From: Gemmatimonadota bacterium
GTDB lineage: Bacteria > Gemmatimonadota > Gemmatimonadetes > JACCXV01 > JAHWKZ01
Length of the DNA: 37,597 nt
NCBI GenBank assembly: GCA_025931135.1
Contig: JAICNR010000008.1
Coordinates: 1 to 37,597, forward strand
Direction: 5' to 3'
Each line of letters starts with the position of its first letter. Position 1 is the first letter of the stretch. Position numbers and translations under genes: made by a program. The notes beneath the pieces were generated by a model. It saw only the letters and a list, made by a program, of their open reading frames with translations. It was not told the origin of the DNA and did no database searches. This document shows, piece after piece, positions 1-8,011 of the stretch.

Positions 1-269
1 ACGAGCGTGACCAGCGATTCCGACAGCCCCACCGCCGTGATCGCGTCCGCGCCGAGGCGCGAGACCCAGAACACGTCGGTCAGCGCGAACACCGATTCGA
101 GCGCGGTTTCGAGGACCATCGGGATCGCGAGCAGGAGTAGAGCGCGCCCGACCGGTCCCTGGGTATAGTCCTGGGACGACCCTCTGAGGGCCTCGCGGAA
201 GGTGGCGAACGCTCCCCCTCGCGGCGCCTCGGCGGTAGGCTGGGGGTCGGCAGGAAAGGATTCTGACAT
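1..269 (-). CDS. MATE family multidrug/Na+ exporter, N-terminal part
   Basis: This is the first 89 codons of a minus-strand gene that leaves the window at base 1. The start ATG is at 269-267. After about 40 hydrophilic residues comes a membrane segment reading ALLLLAIPMVLETALESVF, then ALTDVFWVSRLGADAITAVG. This is the typical first helix and first loop of MATE (NorM/DinF-type) exporters, where P-M-V-L-E and the D-x-F-W-V-S-x-L-G motif precede helix 2. Family members exchange Na+ or H+ for cationic drugs or metabolites in the inner membrane. The substrate cannot be told from this fragment. The rather long soluble N-terminus is mildly unusual. The gene faces a 376-base intergenic region rich in hairpins that could form its leader. 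Confidence 0.85.
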   Translation of the reverse strand, partial: MSESFPADPQPTAEAPRGGAFATFREALRGSSQDYTQGPVGRALLLLAIPMVLETALESVFALTDVFWVSRLGADAITAVGLSESLVTL

Positions 270-359
270 GGAAGACCTCGTGAACGCTGAACTCGACGAC
301 GACGAATGCGCGGGCGTTCACGGGAACGAAGCGAGACGCTTCTTCCGCGTGCTACTGGA

Positions 360-375
360 AGGCTCTTCGGAGCCT
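360..375. other. UUCG tetraloop hairpin
   Basis: AGGCTC-TTCG-GAGCCT forms a perfect 6-bp stem closing a C(UUCG)G tetraloop on the plus strand, one of the most stable RNA hairpins. No T tract follows on either strand, so it is not an obvious terminator. It lies within the presumed leader of one of the two divergent genes. Confidence 0.5.
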
Positions 376-439
376 CGGCGGTGCTGTCAGACGGAAGGGG
401 TGCCGACCGTGAGCGCCCGCGCGCGGATTAGACGAAGAA

Positions 440-470
440 CCGATCCGGAACGGGATCGGCGATTCGCCGA
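440..470. promoter_or_regulatory. Two mutually exclusive hairpins
   Basis: CCGATCC (440-446) pairs with GGATCGG (453-459). TCGGCGA (456-462) pairs with TCGCCGA (464-470). The shared bases 456-459 mean that only one hairpin can form at a time, an arrangement typical of attenuators. No ligand-binding fold is recognised, so a regulatory role is inference. Confidence 0.3.
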
Positions 471-645
471 ATGAGGATGCGCAAGGCGTCAGTTCTCACG
501 AGACTCTCCGGTCGAAACGTCGGACGGACGAGGCCGAGCATAGACGATCCCGCGCAGTCCCGTCAACCCTGTACGACCCCTGACGGCGGTGGTCTCCGGC
601 CGACCGAATACTGCGCGAGGGCACACACCAACGAGAGGAGCGCAC

Positions 646-1521
646 ATGGGATCCTTGTCGGCGACCGCCTCCGGGACCCACGACCTGGGCGGCGGGCTCC
701 TGGTCCACCGCCTGGGTTTCGGAGCGATGCGCGTCACGGGCAAAGGCGTCTGGGGACCGCCGCGCGATCGCAAGGCCGCGATCCGCCTGCTGCGGCGCGT
801 GCCCGAGCTGGGTATCGACTTCCTCGATACGGCGGACTCGTACGGGCCGAACGTCTCCGAGGAGCTGATCGCGGAGGCGCTACACCCGTATCCACAGGGC
901 GTCGTCGTCGCGACCAAGGGCGGCCTGGTGCGTCCGGCGCGGGACGAATGGGTCGAGGACGGCAGGCCGGAGCACCTGCGGGCGGCGCTCGAAGGGAGCC
1001 TCGCGCGCCTCCGGGTGGAGCGGATCGATCTCTACCAGCTCCACGCCCCCGATCCGGACGTCCCGTACGCGGACTCGGTGGGCGCGCTCGCCGACATGCA
1101 GGCGGAAGGCAAGATCCGGCTGCTGGGAGTGTCGAACGTGGACCTCGAGGAGCTCGAGACGGCACGCAAAATCGTGGACGTCTGCAGCGTGCAGAACCGT
1201 TACAATCTCAACGACCGTTCCTCCGACGACGTTCTCGAGCGCTGTGAAGAGCTCGGGATCGCGTTCATCCCCTGGTTTCCGCTCGATACCGGGAGCCTGG
1301 CCGACGGCAAAGGGCGATCGCGCCGAACGCTGACCCGGATCGCGCGGCGTCACCACGCGACCAACGCCCAGGTCGCGCTGGCCTGGCTGCTCGCGCGATC
1401 GCCGGTCATGCTCCCGATCCCGGGCACATCGAGCCTCGAGCACCTCGAGGAGAACGTCGGGGCGGCGGCGGTCGAGCTGTCGGAGGACGAAGTCGAAGAA
1501 CTCACCGAGGAGGAAGCATGA
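646..1521 (+). CDS. Aldo/keto reductase family oxidoreductase
   Basis: The 291-residue protein is an NADPH-dependent aldo/keto reductase with a TIM barrel fold. The catalytic tetrad is visible: D61 and Y66 in DTADSYG, K91 in VATKGG, and H133 in LYQLHAPD. The C-terminal stretch LPIPGTSSLEHLEENV is the usual cofactor-phosphate binding end. Overall it resembles the bacterial general-stress/pyridoxal-reductase-like branch, but the substrate is unknown. The start at 646 was chosen because GAGAGGAG at 632-639 is a strong ribosome binding site. An upstream in-frame start at 589 lacks one and would add residues unlike the family. The stop overlaps the next ATG (ATGA), so the following beta-barrel gene is probably translationally coupled. 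Confidence 0.9.
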   Translation: MGSLSATASGTHDLGGGLLVHRLGFGAMRVTGKGVWGPPRDRKAAIRLLRRVPELGIDFLDTADSYGPNVSEELIAEALHPYPQGVVVATKGGLVRPARDEWVEDGRPEHLRAALEGSLARLRVERIDLYQLHAPDPDVPYADSVGALADMQAEGKIRLLGVSNVDLEELETARKIVDVCSVQNRYNLNDRSSDDVLERCEELGIAFIPWFPLDTGSLADGKGRSRRTLTRIARRHHATNAQVALAWLLARSPVMLPIPGTSSLEHLEENVGAAAVELSEDEVEELTEEEA

Positions 1522-2114
1522 GGATGGCGATCCTGACGCTGGCGTTGATGTCCGGCAGCGCGCTCGGAGCCTTCGCTCAGGAGTCGCGGGTGCGGCTCAA
1601 TCCCTACGCGGGCTGGTACCACTTCGACGAGGGCTCGTTCGAGGAGGGCTTCGACACGTCCGAAACCGAGTCCGATCCGATTTACGGCCTCAGGCTCGGG
1701 CTCGGGACAGGGAGGTGGACGCTCGACCTGGCATACGGCCGGACGACGATCGGCGTGGAAGTGCCCGGGCTGGAGGGGACGACGATCTCGGACGACGCCA
1801 CGATCCAGCTGTTCTACGCGGCGCTCAATTGGCACCTGCCGCTGACCGGGCCGCTGGATCTCTTCCTCTCGGGCGGGGGAGGCGGGATCGACACCGCGTT
1901 CGACGACGGGGGCAGCGAGACGGACGTGTTGCTGAACTACGGGCTCGGCGCCGCGATCCCGATGGGCTCGCTGCGTCTCCGCGCGGACCTCAAGGACCAG
2001 GTCGACCTGTGCAACGAGCCCGAGGAACTCGAAGCGGACTTCTTCGAGGCGTGCTTCGAAGACGATGCGCTCCACAACATCGAGCTGACTGCAGGGGTCG
2101 AGATCCCGCTGTAG
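1518..2114 (+). CDS. Outer-membrane beta-barrel protein, unknown function
   Basis: A 198-residue secreted protein with a short signal peptide (MRMAILTLALMSGSALGAFA, cleavage near AFA-Q). After it come alternating amphipathic strands such as RVRLNPYAGWYHF, YGLRLGLGTGRWTLDLAYG and IQLFYAALNWHLPL, joined by acidic loops. This is the pattern of small 8-stranded outer-membrane barrels of the OmpA/OmpX-like type. The final residue is Leu rather than the usual aromatic, which weakens the assignment a little. Two Cys residues (near LCNEPEELEADFFEACF) may form a disulfide in the last loop. It overlaps the aldo/keto reductase by four bases, and there is no obvious functional link between the two. The specific role is unknown. 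Confidence 0.7.
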   Translation: MRMAILTLALMSGSALGAFAQESRVRLNPYAGWYHFDEGSFEEGFDTSETESDPIYGLRLGLGTGRWTLDLAYGRTTIGVEVPGLEGTTISDDATIQLFYAALNWHLPLTGPLDLFLSGGGGGIDTAFDDGGSETDVLLNYGLGAAIPMGSLRLRADLKDQVDLCNEPEELEADFFEACFEDDALHNIELTAGVEIPL

Positions 2115-2131
2115 CGAGGCGTGCCGGCGGG

Positions 2132-3112
2132 TCAGTCGGGGAGGATCTGCTCCCAGGCCGTGCCGTCCCATTCCCACACGTCGGCATACGTCTCGCCGGC
2201 GTGGAACCCACCGAACAGCACGACCCGTTGGCGCACGGGATCGTAGGCCATCTCGTGGACGTTCAGGAGCCCCGGGCCCTCGACGTCGCGCCGGGTCCAG
2301 GCGGCGCCGTCCCAGATCCAAGTGTCGTCGAAGTCCCCCGCGTCGCCGCGGCCGCCGAAGAGGACGATCTCGCCGCGCCCCGCATCGAACGTCATCCGCG
2401 ACGCGAACCGGGGCGCGGGGCCGGGGGCGTCCGCGCCGATCTCCGTCCAGGCCGTACCGTCCCAGGTCCACGTGTCGGCGAGAAGCCCGTCCGCGCCCCA
2501 GCCGCCGAACAGGACGAGGACCCTCCGCCGGTCGTCCCAGACGAGGCGGTGGGTTGCGCGCGCGGGCGGGCCGTCGGACGCGACCTGGCGCCAGCTATCG
2601 CCGTCCCAGGACCAGGTGTCGGCCAGGAGAGTCTGGTCCGGCCTTCCGCCCCCGAACAAAACGACTACCTCCCGCTCGGGGTCGTACGCCATCGCAGTGT
2701 GATCGCGCACCCCGGGGCCTTCCGAGGCGATGGCGCGCCAGACCGATCCGTCCCACTCCCAGGTGTCTCCGTGGCGGAGCGGATCCCTGGTCCGGTCGGG
2801 ATACGCGGTCAGGCCGCCGTGCAGAACCAGCCGGTCACGGCCGGCGTCGTACGCAAATCCGAAGTGGCCGCGATCTCCCGGTCCGATCGTGTCGAGGACG
2901 GACCAGTTCACTCCATCCCACGCCCACATCCACTGCCCGCGGGATACGGCCTCCACGCCTCCCAGGAGGACGACCTGCTCGAGGCCGGCGTGCCATGCCA
3001 TCGCGTGCGAGGAGCGGGGCGCGGGCCACGGCGTCTCCTGCGCCGCTCCCCGCGAAGGCGCGAGGGAGAGGAGAAACGCGGGCAGGAGAATAGATCGGGT
3101 CGGGACGCGCAT
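2132..3112 (-). CDS. Secreted kelch-repeat beta-propeller protein
   Basis: A protein of 326 residues with a signal peptide ending near SRGAAQ-E. It contains six kelch-type repeats, each with a hydrophobic strand plus a Gly pair (VVLLGG, LVLHGG, VVLFGG, LVLFGG, IVLFGG, VVLFGG). These are followed about 15-20 residues later by a D-T-W-x-W-D-G motif, which predicts a closed six-bladed propeller. Secreted bacterial kelch proteins are mostly of unknown function, and no catalytic residues are evident. The start at 3112 places the signal peptide at the N-terminus. The longer frame starting at 3253 would bury it behind a basic, low-complexity extension. It is divergent from the WHy/LEA lipoprotein gene, and the 95 bases between them must hold both promoters. 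Confidence 0.8.
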   Translation of the reverse strand: MRVPTRSILLPAFLLSLAPSRGAAQETPWPAPRSSHAMAWHAGLEQVVLLGGVEAVSRGQWMWAWDGVNWSVLDTIGPGDRGHFGFAYDAGRDRLVLHGGLTAYPDRTRDPLRHGDTWEWDGSVWRAIASEGPGVRDHTAMAYDPEREVVVLFGGGRPDQTLLADTWSWDGDSWRQVASDGPPARATHRLVWDDRRRVLVLFGGWGADGLLADTWTWDGTAWTEIGADAPGPAPRFASRMTFDAGRGEIVLFGGRGDAGDFDDTWIWDGAAWTRRDVEGPGLLNVHEMAYDPVRQRVVLFGGFHAGETYADVWEWDGTAWEQILPD

Positions 3113-3207
3113 CGTCCCCAGTCGGACGGAGGCGATGCGCGGGTCGTTCAAGCTCCGCGGCCGCGCGCTTGGGCGGCGCGGTGCCCCGGCGCTATGATCG
3201 GGGGCCA

Positions 3208-3723
3208 ATGAACGGAGACCGATCCCGTATCGCGCGCCGAGGCGCACTCGCATTCGCTCTCGCTGTGTGCGGATGCGCGGCGCTCGAGTCGCTCGGGATC
3301 CTGGCGCCCCGGTTCGAATCCGCAGAGGGCCGGAGCGCGGAGCTCCGCGTGCTCGGGCCGGCGGCGGACCGGCCGCTCGGCGGCGCCGCCCTCCGCCTCT
3401 GGGCGCACGTCGAGAACCCGAACGGTTTCGGGCTGCGGCTGACCGAGGTGGTTGGCGACCTTCGAGTGGCCGACGCGGACGCGATCGACGTGGAGTTCCC
3501 GCTCGGCCTGCCGCTCGTCGCGTTTCAGGACACGGTAGTCCCGCTCGACGTATCGATCGGATTCGACGATCTCCCGAGCTTGGGGCGGATCGCGCGTGCC
3601 GCGATCTCCGGCGAGCGCCTCGACTACAGGCTGGACGGGACGTTCGCCGTGGACGCCGGCAGCTACGGCGAACCGCGTTTCGGACCGTGGACTCTGCTCG
3701 AGGGAGAGCTCACGGTCCGGTGA
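3208..3723 (+). CDS. LEA14/WHy-domain-like lipoprotein
   Basis: A 171-residue protein with a basic N-terminus, a hydrophobic stretch and a Cys-rich lipobox region (ALAFALAVCGCAALES), suggesting a lipidated cell-envelope protein. The body carries the hallmark of the LEA-2/WHy (water stress and hypersensitive response) domain. A beta strand leads into VENPNGFGLRLTEVVGDLRV with the conserved N-P-N, then VPLDVSIGFDDL and a C-terminal beta strand GTFAVDAG. WHy proteins are linked to desiccation and stress protection, and bacterial members are mostly uncharacterised. The start at 3208 was chosen over 3169 because it puts the signal sequence first. The stop overlaps the next gene's GTG, which points to coexpression with the M14 peptidase. 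A function in envelope stress is inference. Confidence 0.65.
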   Translation: MNGDRSRIARRGALAFALAVCGCAALESLGILAPRFESAEGRSAELRVLGPAADRPLGGAALRLWAHVENPNGFGLRLTEVVGDLRVADADAIDVEFPLGLPLVAFQDTVVPLDVSIGFDDLPSLGRIARAAISGERLDYRLDGTFAVDAGSYGEPRFGPWTLLEGELTVR

Positions 3724-5309
3724 CTCGACTGCCGTCCGTCCTGTTCCTCTTCCTCTCTCTCCCCTCGATCGCCGTCGCCCAGGCCCCGTCCGGGCCGTGG
3801 ACGCGGGCCGAGGCGAGCGATTTCGTCGAGACCTCGACATACGACGACGTCCTGACGTTCCTGGATGTGCTCGAACGCGCGGAGTCGCGCATCCGCGTCG
3901 GATCGTTCGGCTACTCGTACGAGGGGCGGCGGCTGCCGCTGGCCGTGTGGGGAGCGCCGGCGGCGACCCCCGAGGCGGTCCGGTCGACGGGCAAGACGCG
4001 CGTGCTCGTCCTGGCGAACATCCATGCCGGTGAAGTGGAGGGGAAGGAGGCTTCGCTAGAGCTGCTGCGTGAGCTGTCGGACGGTGGCCACGCCGCATGG
4101 GCCGACTCGCTCGTCCTGCTTTTCGCGCCGATCTACAACGTGGACGGGAACGAACGCGTCCGCCTCGACAACCGACCGCTCCAGCTCGGGCCCGTCGGCG
4201 GGATGGGACAGCGCCCGAACGCGCAGGGATTCGACCTGAACCGGGACTACATGAAACTCGACACTCCCGAAGCGCGATCCCTGGTCCGCCTGTTCACCGA
4301 CTACGATCCCCATGCGACGATCGACCTCCACACGACGAACGGGACCTACCACGGGTACCACCTCACGTATTCTCCGCCTCTGCACCCGGGCACCGACCCG
4401 GACATCGCGGCGTTCGCGCGCGATCGATGGCTGACGACCGCCGAAGAGCTCGAACCCGAATGGTCGACGTGGCACTACGGGAACCTGCCGCGGGACGAAG
4501 GAGTCGACGCCCCGCCGGGCTGGTACACGTTCAGCCACCAGCCACGCTTCGGGAACAACTACGCGGGCCTGCGGAATCGGTTCGGCCTCCTGTCCGAAGC
4601 CTATTCCTACCTTTCGTTCGAGGATCGGATCGCCGTCACCCGCGACTTCGTCGTGTCGCTCCTCGACTTCGCGGGCGCCCACGCCGGCGAGATCCGGCGG
4701 CTGTCGGAAGCGGCGGACGGCCGGGACCTGTCGGGCGCGGAGCTCCCTGTCCGTGCCGAGCACGCCTGCGGACCGGAGGTCGAGATCCTGATGGGGGAGG
4801 TCGTGACCGAGCGCCATCCGTACAGCGGCGAGCCGATGCTGCGCCGGCTCGACGTCCAGCGCCCTGAGCGGATGCCCGACTGCACGTCGTTCCGGGGGAC
4901 CGAGACGAGTGTGGTCCCGGTGGCGTGGCTCGTGCCCCCGGCGCTCGAGACGGCGATCGAGCGGCTCGCGGCGCACGGAGTCCGCTTCGAGTCGTTGCCG
5001 GAGGCCCTGGAGATGGACGTCGAGGCGTTCGCGATCGCAAGCTCGACCGCGTCGGAGCGCGAGTTCCAGGGCCATCGCGAGCGCACGCTCGAAGGCCACT
5101 GGGTGTCTGTGCGGGAGCCTATCCCCGCGGGGACCGTGATCGTGCCGAGCGCTCAACCGCTCGGACGACTGGCGTTCTACCTGCTGGACCCGCGAAGCGA
5201 CGACGGACTCGTCGCCTGGAACGTGCTCGACGATGCCCTGGAAGGCGCCGCCCGCTACCCCATCCTGCGCGCGTCGAGTCCGCCGCCGGCTAGCAGCGAC
5301 CGCGAGTAG
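3720..5309 (+). CDS. Secreted M14 family zinc carboxypeptidase
   Basis: A protein of 529 residues with a signal peptide (cleavage near VAQ-A, residue 21) and an M14 zinc carboxypeptidase domain. The zinc ligands are visible as H102 and E105 in NIHAGEVEGKE and H204 in TIDLHTTNG. N174-R175 in FDLNRDY fits the substrate carboxylate-binding pair, and E293 in LLSEAYSYL is a good candidate for the general base. The roughly 180-residue C-terminal extension is probably an accessory beta domain, as in other large secreted M14 peptidases. The start is a GTG overlapping the upstream TGA (GTGA). An open frame extends far upstream, but it only shadows the lipoprotein gene. Likely role: periplasmic or extracellular peptide trimming. 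Confidence 0.88.
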   Translation: MTRLPSVLFLFLSLPSIAVAQAPSGPWTRAEASDFVETSTYDDVLTFLDVLERAESRIRVGSFGYSYEGRRLPLAVWGAPAATPEAVRSTGKTRVLVLANIHAGEVEGKEASLELLRELSDGGHAAWADSLVLLFAPIYNVDGNERVRLDNRPLQLGPVGGMGQRPNAQGFDLNRDYMKLDTPEARSLVRLFTDYDPHATIDLHTTNGTYHGYHLTYSPPLHPGTDPDIAAFARDRWLTTAEELEPEWSTWHYGNLPRDEGVDAPPGWYTFSHQPRFGNNYAGLRNRFGLLSEAYSYLSFEDRIAVTRDFVVSLLDFAGAHAGEIRRLSEAADGRDLSGAELPVRAEHACGPEVEILMGEVVTERHPYSGEPMLRRLDVQRPERMPDCTSFRGTETSVVPVAWLVPPALETAIERLAAHGVRFESLPEALEMDVEAFAIASSTASEREFQGHRERTLEGHWVSVREPIPAGTVIVPSAQPLGRLAFYLLDPRSDDGLVAWNVLDDALEGAARYPILRASSPPPASSDRE

Positions 5310-5320
5310 TACCGATCGGG

Positions 5321-5359
5321 ACCGGGGCCCGAGCTCGGCTAGGAGTCGCCGAGTCCGGT
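5321..5359. terminator. Possible bidirectional terminator hairpin
   Basis: Between two convergent genes, ACCGG (5321-5325) pairs with CCGGT (5355-5359) around an inner stem CTCGGC (5334-5339) / GCCGAG (5348-5353). The stem is bulged and there is no T tract, so this is a weak call supported mainly by position. Confidence 0.3.
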
Positions 5360-5370
5360 TACTGCGCCCC

Positions 5371-6255
5371 TTACGGGTCCTCGGCCTCGTCGTTCGGCGT
5401 GTCGTCGAGGAGGTAGACGCCACCGTTCGCCTCCGCGAGGTCCCGCAGAGCGCTGGCTGTGCCTTCCTCCTCGGTGAAGCCCGCGGTGTGGATCACGACC
5501 CGGCCGTCCGCATTGAGAGCGGCCACGCCGTGGAGCAGCGCACCGGCGTCCGGCGGCGACTCCGCGACGATCACGACGATCGTCTGGGGACCGAGCGCGA
5601 ACGCGCGCCGGATCCCCGCGAGCAGCTGCTGGGCGCTCGGCGGTTCGTGCGATTCCGATTCGTCGTCCGAGACTTTGTCGGAAATGCCCATAGTGGCCGA
5701 GTACAAAAGCCCCTGGCCCTCGTAGAGGTCGTCGATCAGCTGCTCGGCCGCATCCCGGTTCTCGTCCTCGGCTTTGACGAGCGCGTCGTGCCAGGTCCGA
5801 CTTCCGACGCTGTCGAAGTACACGATGCCGAAATCCTGATCGTCCTTCAGCCCCTTGATCGCGTCCCGGAGATTGTTCTCCGCGCGGCCGGCGCGATCGC
5901 GGTGCTGGTTGAGGCCGGCGCCGATGAGCATCCCTCCGGGCACCACCGCGAGGGCCACCGACTCGCCGCTCTTCTGTGCCACGTCCTGCTGAGTCTCCTC
6001 CGTAGCGTCACCCGTGGCGACATCCCCGACCTGATCGATGAACCCGGGACCTTTGTGGATCGCGAAGTCGACGACGAAGACGAGGCTCGGCGTTTCGCGT
6101 ACGTCGAGGCCGTACACTTTGCCGTTGTCCCCACCCCGCAACCGCCTGCCGAACTGGGCATCCGCAGTCCCGGGGACTGCGAGAATCGCCGATAGTATGA
6201 GTGCTGCCGCCATCCATCGCCGGATGACCTGAGAATGCCGTTTCAGGGCGGGCAT
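5371..6255 (-). CDS. Secreted vWA-like protein with incomplete metal site
   Basis: A 294-residue protein with a signal peptide (cleavage near ADA-Q). The core alternates beta strands and helices like a von Willebrand A domain: the first strand is TPSLVFVVDFAIHKG, a middle strand is TIVVIVAESPPDAG, and the ending RVVIHTAGF then LRDLAEANGGVYLLDD is typical of vWA domains. The metal-ion (MIDAS) motif D-x-S-x-S is not intact, because the Asp is followed by F-A-I-H-K. Metal-dependent binding is therefore doubtful. The ATG at 6255 has AAGGGAG upstream at good spacing. Convergent with the M14 gene. The function is unknown, and the fold call rests on sequence pattern only. Confidence 0.6.
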   Translation of the reverse strand: MPALKRHSQVIRRWMAAALILSAILAVPGTADAQFGRRLRGGDNGKVYGLDVRETPSLVFVVDFAIHKGPGFIDQVGDVATGDATEETQQDVAQKSGESVALAVVPGGMLIGAGLNQHRDRAGRAENNLRDAIKGLKDDQDFGIVYFDSVGSRTWHDALVKAEDENRDAAEQLIDDLYEGQGLLYSATMGISDKVSDDESESHEPPSAQQLLAGIRRAFALGPQTIVVIVAESPPDAGALLHGVAALNADGRVVIHTAGFTEEEGTASALRDLAEANGGVYLLDDTPNDEAEDP

Positions 6256-6298
6256 CGTTCCACTCCCTTCGTGAGGAATCGACCGCGGACCTAGAGTA

Positions 6299-6322
6299 TG
6301 CCGCCCGGGAGGACGGGCGGCA
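6299..6322. terminator. Hairpin between two minus-strand genes
   Basis: TGCCGCCCG-GGAGGA-CGGGCGGCA is a perfect 9-bp stem with a 6-base loop. It lies about 30 bases downstream of the lipoprotein stop (6353, minus) and upstream of the vWA-like gene. No T tract follows, so it may be a weak terminator or a processing or stability element. Confidence 0.4.
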
Positions 6323-6352
6323 ACGACGGGGTCGAGATGAGGGCGTGACTTC

Positions 6353-6820
6353 CTACCAGATTCCGCGTGCGGCCGGCGTCGCGGGGCGGGAGTACGTCAT
6401 CGTGACGATGCAGCAACTCCGGCCCGGGCCGAACGACGCGGTGAGCTGGATCCGGGCGGTCGAGAGCGGCGCGGGGCCAGCCGGGACGTAGCGCGCCTCC
6501 CAGTACACGAGCGAGTCCGCCTCCCGCTGGCCGAAATCGTACGGCTCCACGAATCGCACGACCGCTCCGTCCCACGTCGCGTCCGCGAAGCGAACCACCC
6601 ACCACCTTCCCCAGAGCTCGAACTCGAAGTATCCGGAGAGGGTCCCCGAAGTGCGCTCGACGAGCGCATCGAATTCGCCCGGCGGAGTCGGAAGGGAGGC
6701 CTCCCAGGAGCCGAGGACCGGCCGCGGATCCGCCTCGACCCCGTCGCCAAGAGCACCCGTCACTGCGTCCTGGCCACAGGCGAAAGCGGTACACGCGAGG
6801 ACGAGAAGAGCTCCACGCAT
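6353..6820 (-). CDS. Putative lipoprotein, unknown function
   Basis: A 155-residue protein beginning MRGALLVLACTAFAC-GQDAV. The hydrophobic stretch and T-A-F-A-C lipobox predict a lipoprotein with lipidated Cys15. The rest is a compact beta-rich sequence (LGSWEASLPTPP, GTLSGYFEFELWGRWWVVRF, WEARYVPAG, ARIQLTASFG) with two adjacent Cys near the C-terminus. I do not recognise the family. The alternating WEA and FEF strands resemble lipocalin-like or heme-free beta-barrel lipoproteins, but this is only a guess. The start at 6820 (ATG) was preferred over a TTG at 6829. Neither has a strong ribosome binding site. Confidence 0.6.
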   Translation of the reverse strand: MRGALLVLACTAFACGQDAVTGALGDGVEADPRPVLGSWEASLPTPPGEFDALVERTSGTLSGYFEFELWGRWWVVRFADATWDGAVVRFVEPYDFGQREADSLVYWEARYVPAGPAPLSTARIQLTASFGPGRSCCIVTMTYSRPATPAARGIW

Positions 6821-6870
6821 CGCAACCAAGATCGATCGCGGACGGCCGGCGGGCCAGAACGAAGGGCCCG

Positions 6871-7989
6871 CTACGGAACTCCGCGAAGCCGCAGCGCGTA
6901 GATGGACTGCCAGGTCCCCCCGCCGTTGTCGGCGATGAGGAGTAGCGATCGGTCGCCATTCGCCAGCCGCGGTCCCAGCGCCATGCCTTCGAAGTTCGCG
7001 ACCGGAAGCCCGAAGCGGCGCTCGAAGAGCAGAGTTTTCACAGCCGGCTTCCAGTCCGTCCTTCCGGCCAGTCCCGTGCGAAAGGGAGGGGCGGAGAGGT
7101 CGGTGGCGTCATCCGTATCGGTCAGGTAGATGCGGATCCGGAAGCCGCCCATCCCGGACGAGTCCCCCGCTAGCGCGCGCTCGAGGACGAGGAGCTCGTC
7201 TTCGTCGTGGAGGGCGATCAGGGCGGAAACCCCGCTTCGGTCCTCGCCGACCGCAGCCGGAGGGCTGGTCATCAGATGGCCGATCGGATCGGTGAGGTAG
7301 GCGAATTGCCGCCCCGGCCGTCCCTCGTCGTCGAATTCCTGGAGGCGGACAATCGAGCCCTCAGATGCCGTGGCGAGCGAGCCGTCGATCGTCAGCGCTT
7401 CCTCGTTCGCCGTCCACATCGATTCCGAGTCTTCGGCGCGGGTGATCGCCTCGAAGCCGTAATTGGGTCGGATCGTCGTGTATACGGTCAACGGGCCCTG
7501 GCTGTTCACCCGCAGGCGCGCGATCTCGCGGCCGTCCGACGGATGCACCTCGACGAGCGAGGGACGCGATGGATCGCCGGCGTCCCTCTCGTCCGCGATC
7601 CACACCGTCCCGCGCTCGGCGTCGTAAACGACGTCCTCACGATCGGCGCTCTGGCCCCGCCCGGCGATCGGTTGCCCATCGAGGTCCTTGAGAGAGACCG
7701 GTCGTTCGAACGAAACCGAGCGGACTTGCCCGGTCCGGGAATCGACGGAGATCCTCAGGAAGTACAGGGTCGCGTGGTCGTCGCCGACCGCCACGTAGAG
7801 GTCGTCCCGCATCCGCGAGAACCCGCTCAGCTCCTCGGCGATCAGCTGGGGGTCGGCGGCCCCGCCACCGGTGAAGTTGAAGCGGCCTACGTCCAGGATC
7901 TCGATCTGGGTGGCCGCGATCGACCGATCGCAAGCGGCGATCGCGACGATCAGGATGAGGGTGGGGGCGCCGGACGGGATCCTCATCAT
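6871..7989 (-). CDS. Esterase-like activity of phytase family protein (secreted)
   Basis: A protein of 372 residues with a signal peptide, possibly lipidated (LIVAIAACDRS), and a beta-propeller body. Diagnostic features are GFSRMRDDLYVAVGDDH near the start, DREDVVYDAERGTVWIADER with the conserved E-D/W-I-A-D-E pattern, YGFEAITRAEDSESMWTANEE in the middle (quoted here in part), and VANFEGMALGP near the end. These match the phytase-like esterase family (PF13449), whose members bind Ca2+ through acidic loop residues and act on phosphoesters or are uncharacterised. The start is uncertain between GTG 7992 and ATGs at 7989 and 7986. The gene lies 22 bases downstream of the GNAT gene on the same strand, so the two are probably cotranscribed. 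Confidence 0.78.
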   Translation of the reverse strand: MMRIPSGAPTLILIVAIAACDRSIAATQIEILDVGRFNFTGGGAADPQLIAEELSGFSRMRDDLYVAVGDDHATLYFLRISVDSRTGQVRSVSFERPVSLKDLDGQPIAGRGQSADREDVVYDAERGTVWIADERDAGDPSRPSLVEVHPSDGREIARLRVNSQGPLTVYTTIRPNYGFEAITRAEDSESMWTANEEALTIDGSLATASEGSIVRLQEFDDEGRPGRQFAYLTDPIGHLMTSPPAAVGEDRSGVSALIALHDEDELLVLERALAGDSSGMGGFRIRIYLTDTDDATDLSAPPFRTGLAGRTDWKPAVKTLLFERRFGLPVANFEGMALGPRLANGDRSLLLIADNGGGTWQSIYALRLRGVP

Positions 7990-8011
7990 CACATGATAGA
8001 ATGTCCGTGGC

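Larger units (their letters stand above)
270..645. other. Divergent intergenic region with serial hairpins
   Basis: No convincing gene is present between the MATE gene (minus) and the aldo/keto reductase (plus). Read by eye it holds an 8-base inverted repeat GTGAACGC (280-287) / GCGTTCAC (314-321), a perfect hairpin GAAGCG-AGA-CGCTTC (328-342), a UUCG-type hairpin (360-375) and two overlapping hairpins (440-470). Both divergent promoters must lie here. No clear -35/-10 pair stands out. A plus-strand reading frame from 268 to 474 has weak coding character and is not called. Confidence 0.6.

Noticed and set aside
268-474. Small plus-strand frame starting MEDLVNAELDDDE
   Set aside because: Composition and lack of a convincing ribosome binding site make it unlikely; it also covers the hairpin-rich divergent region.
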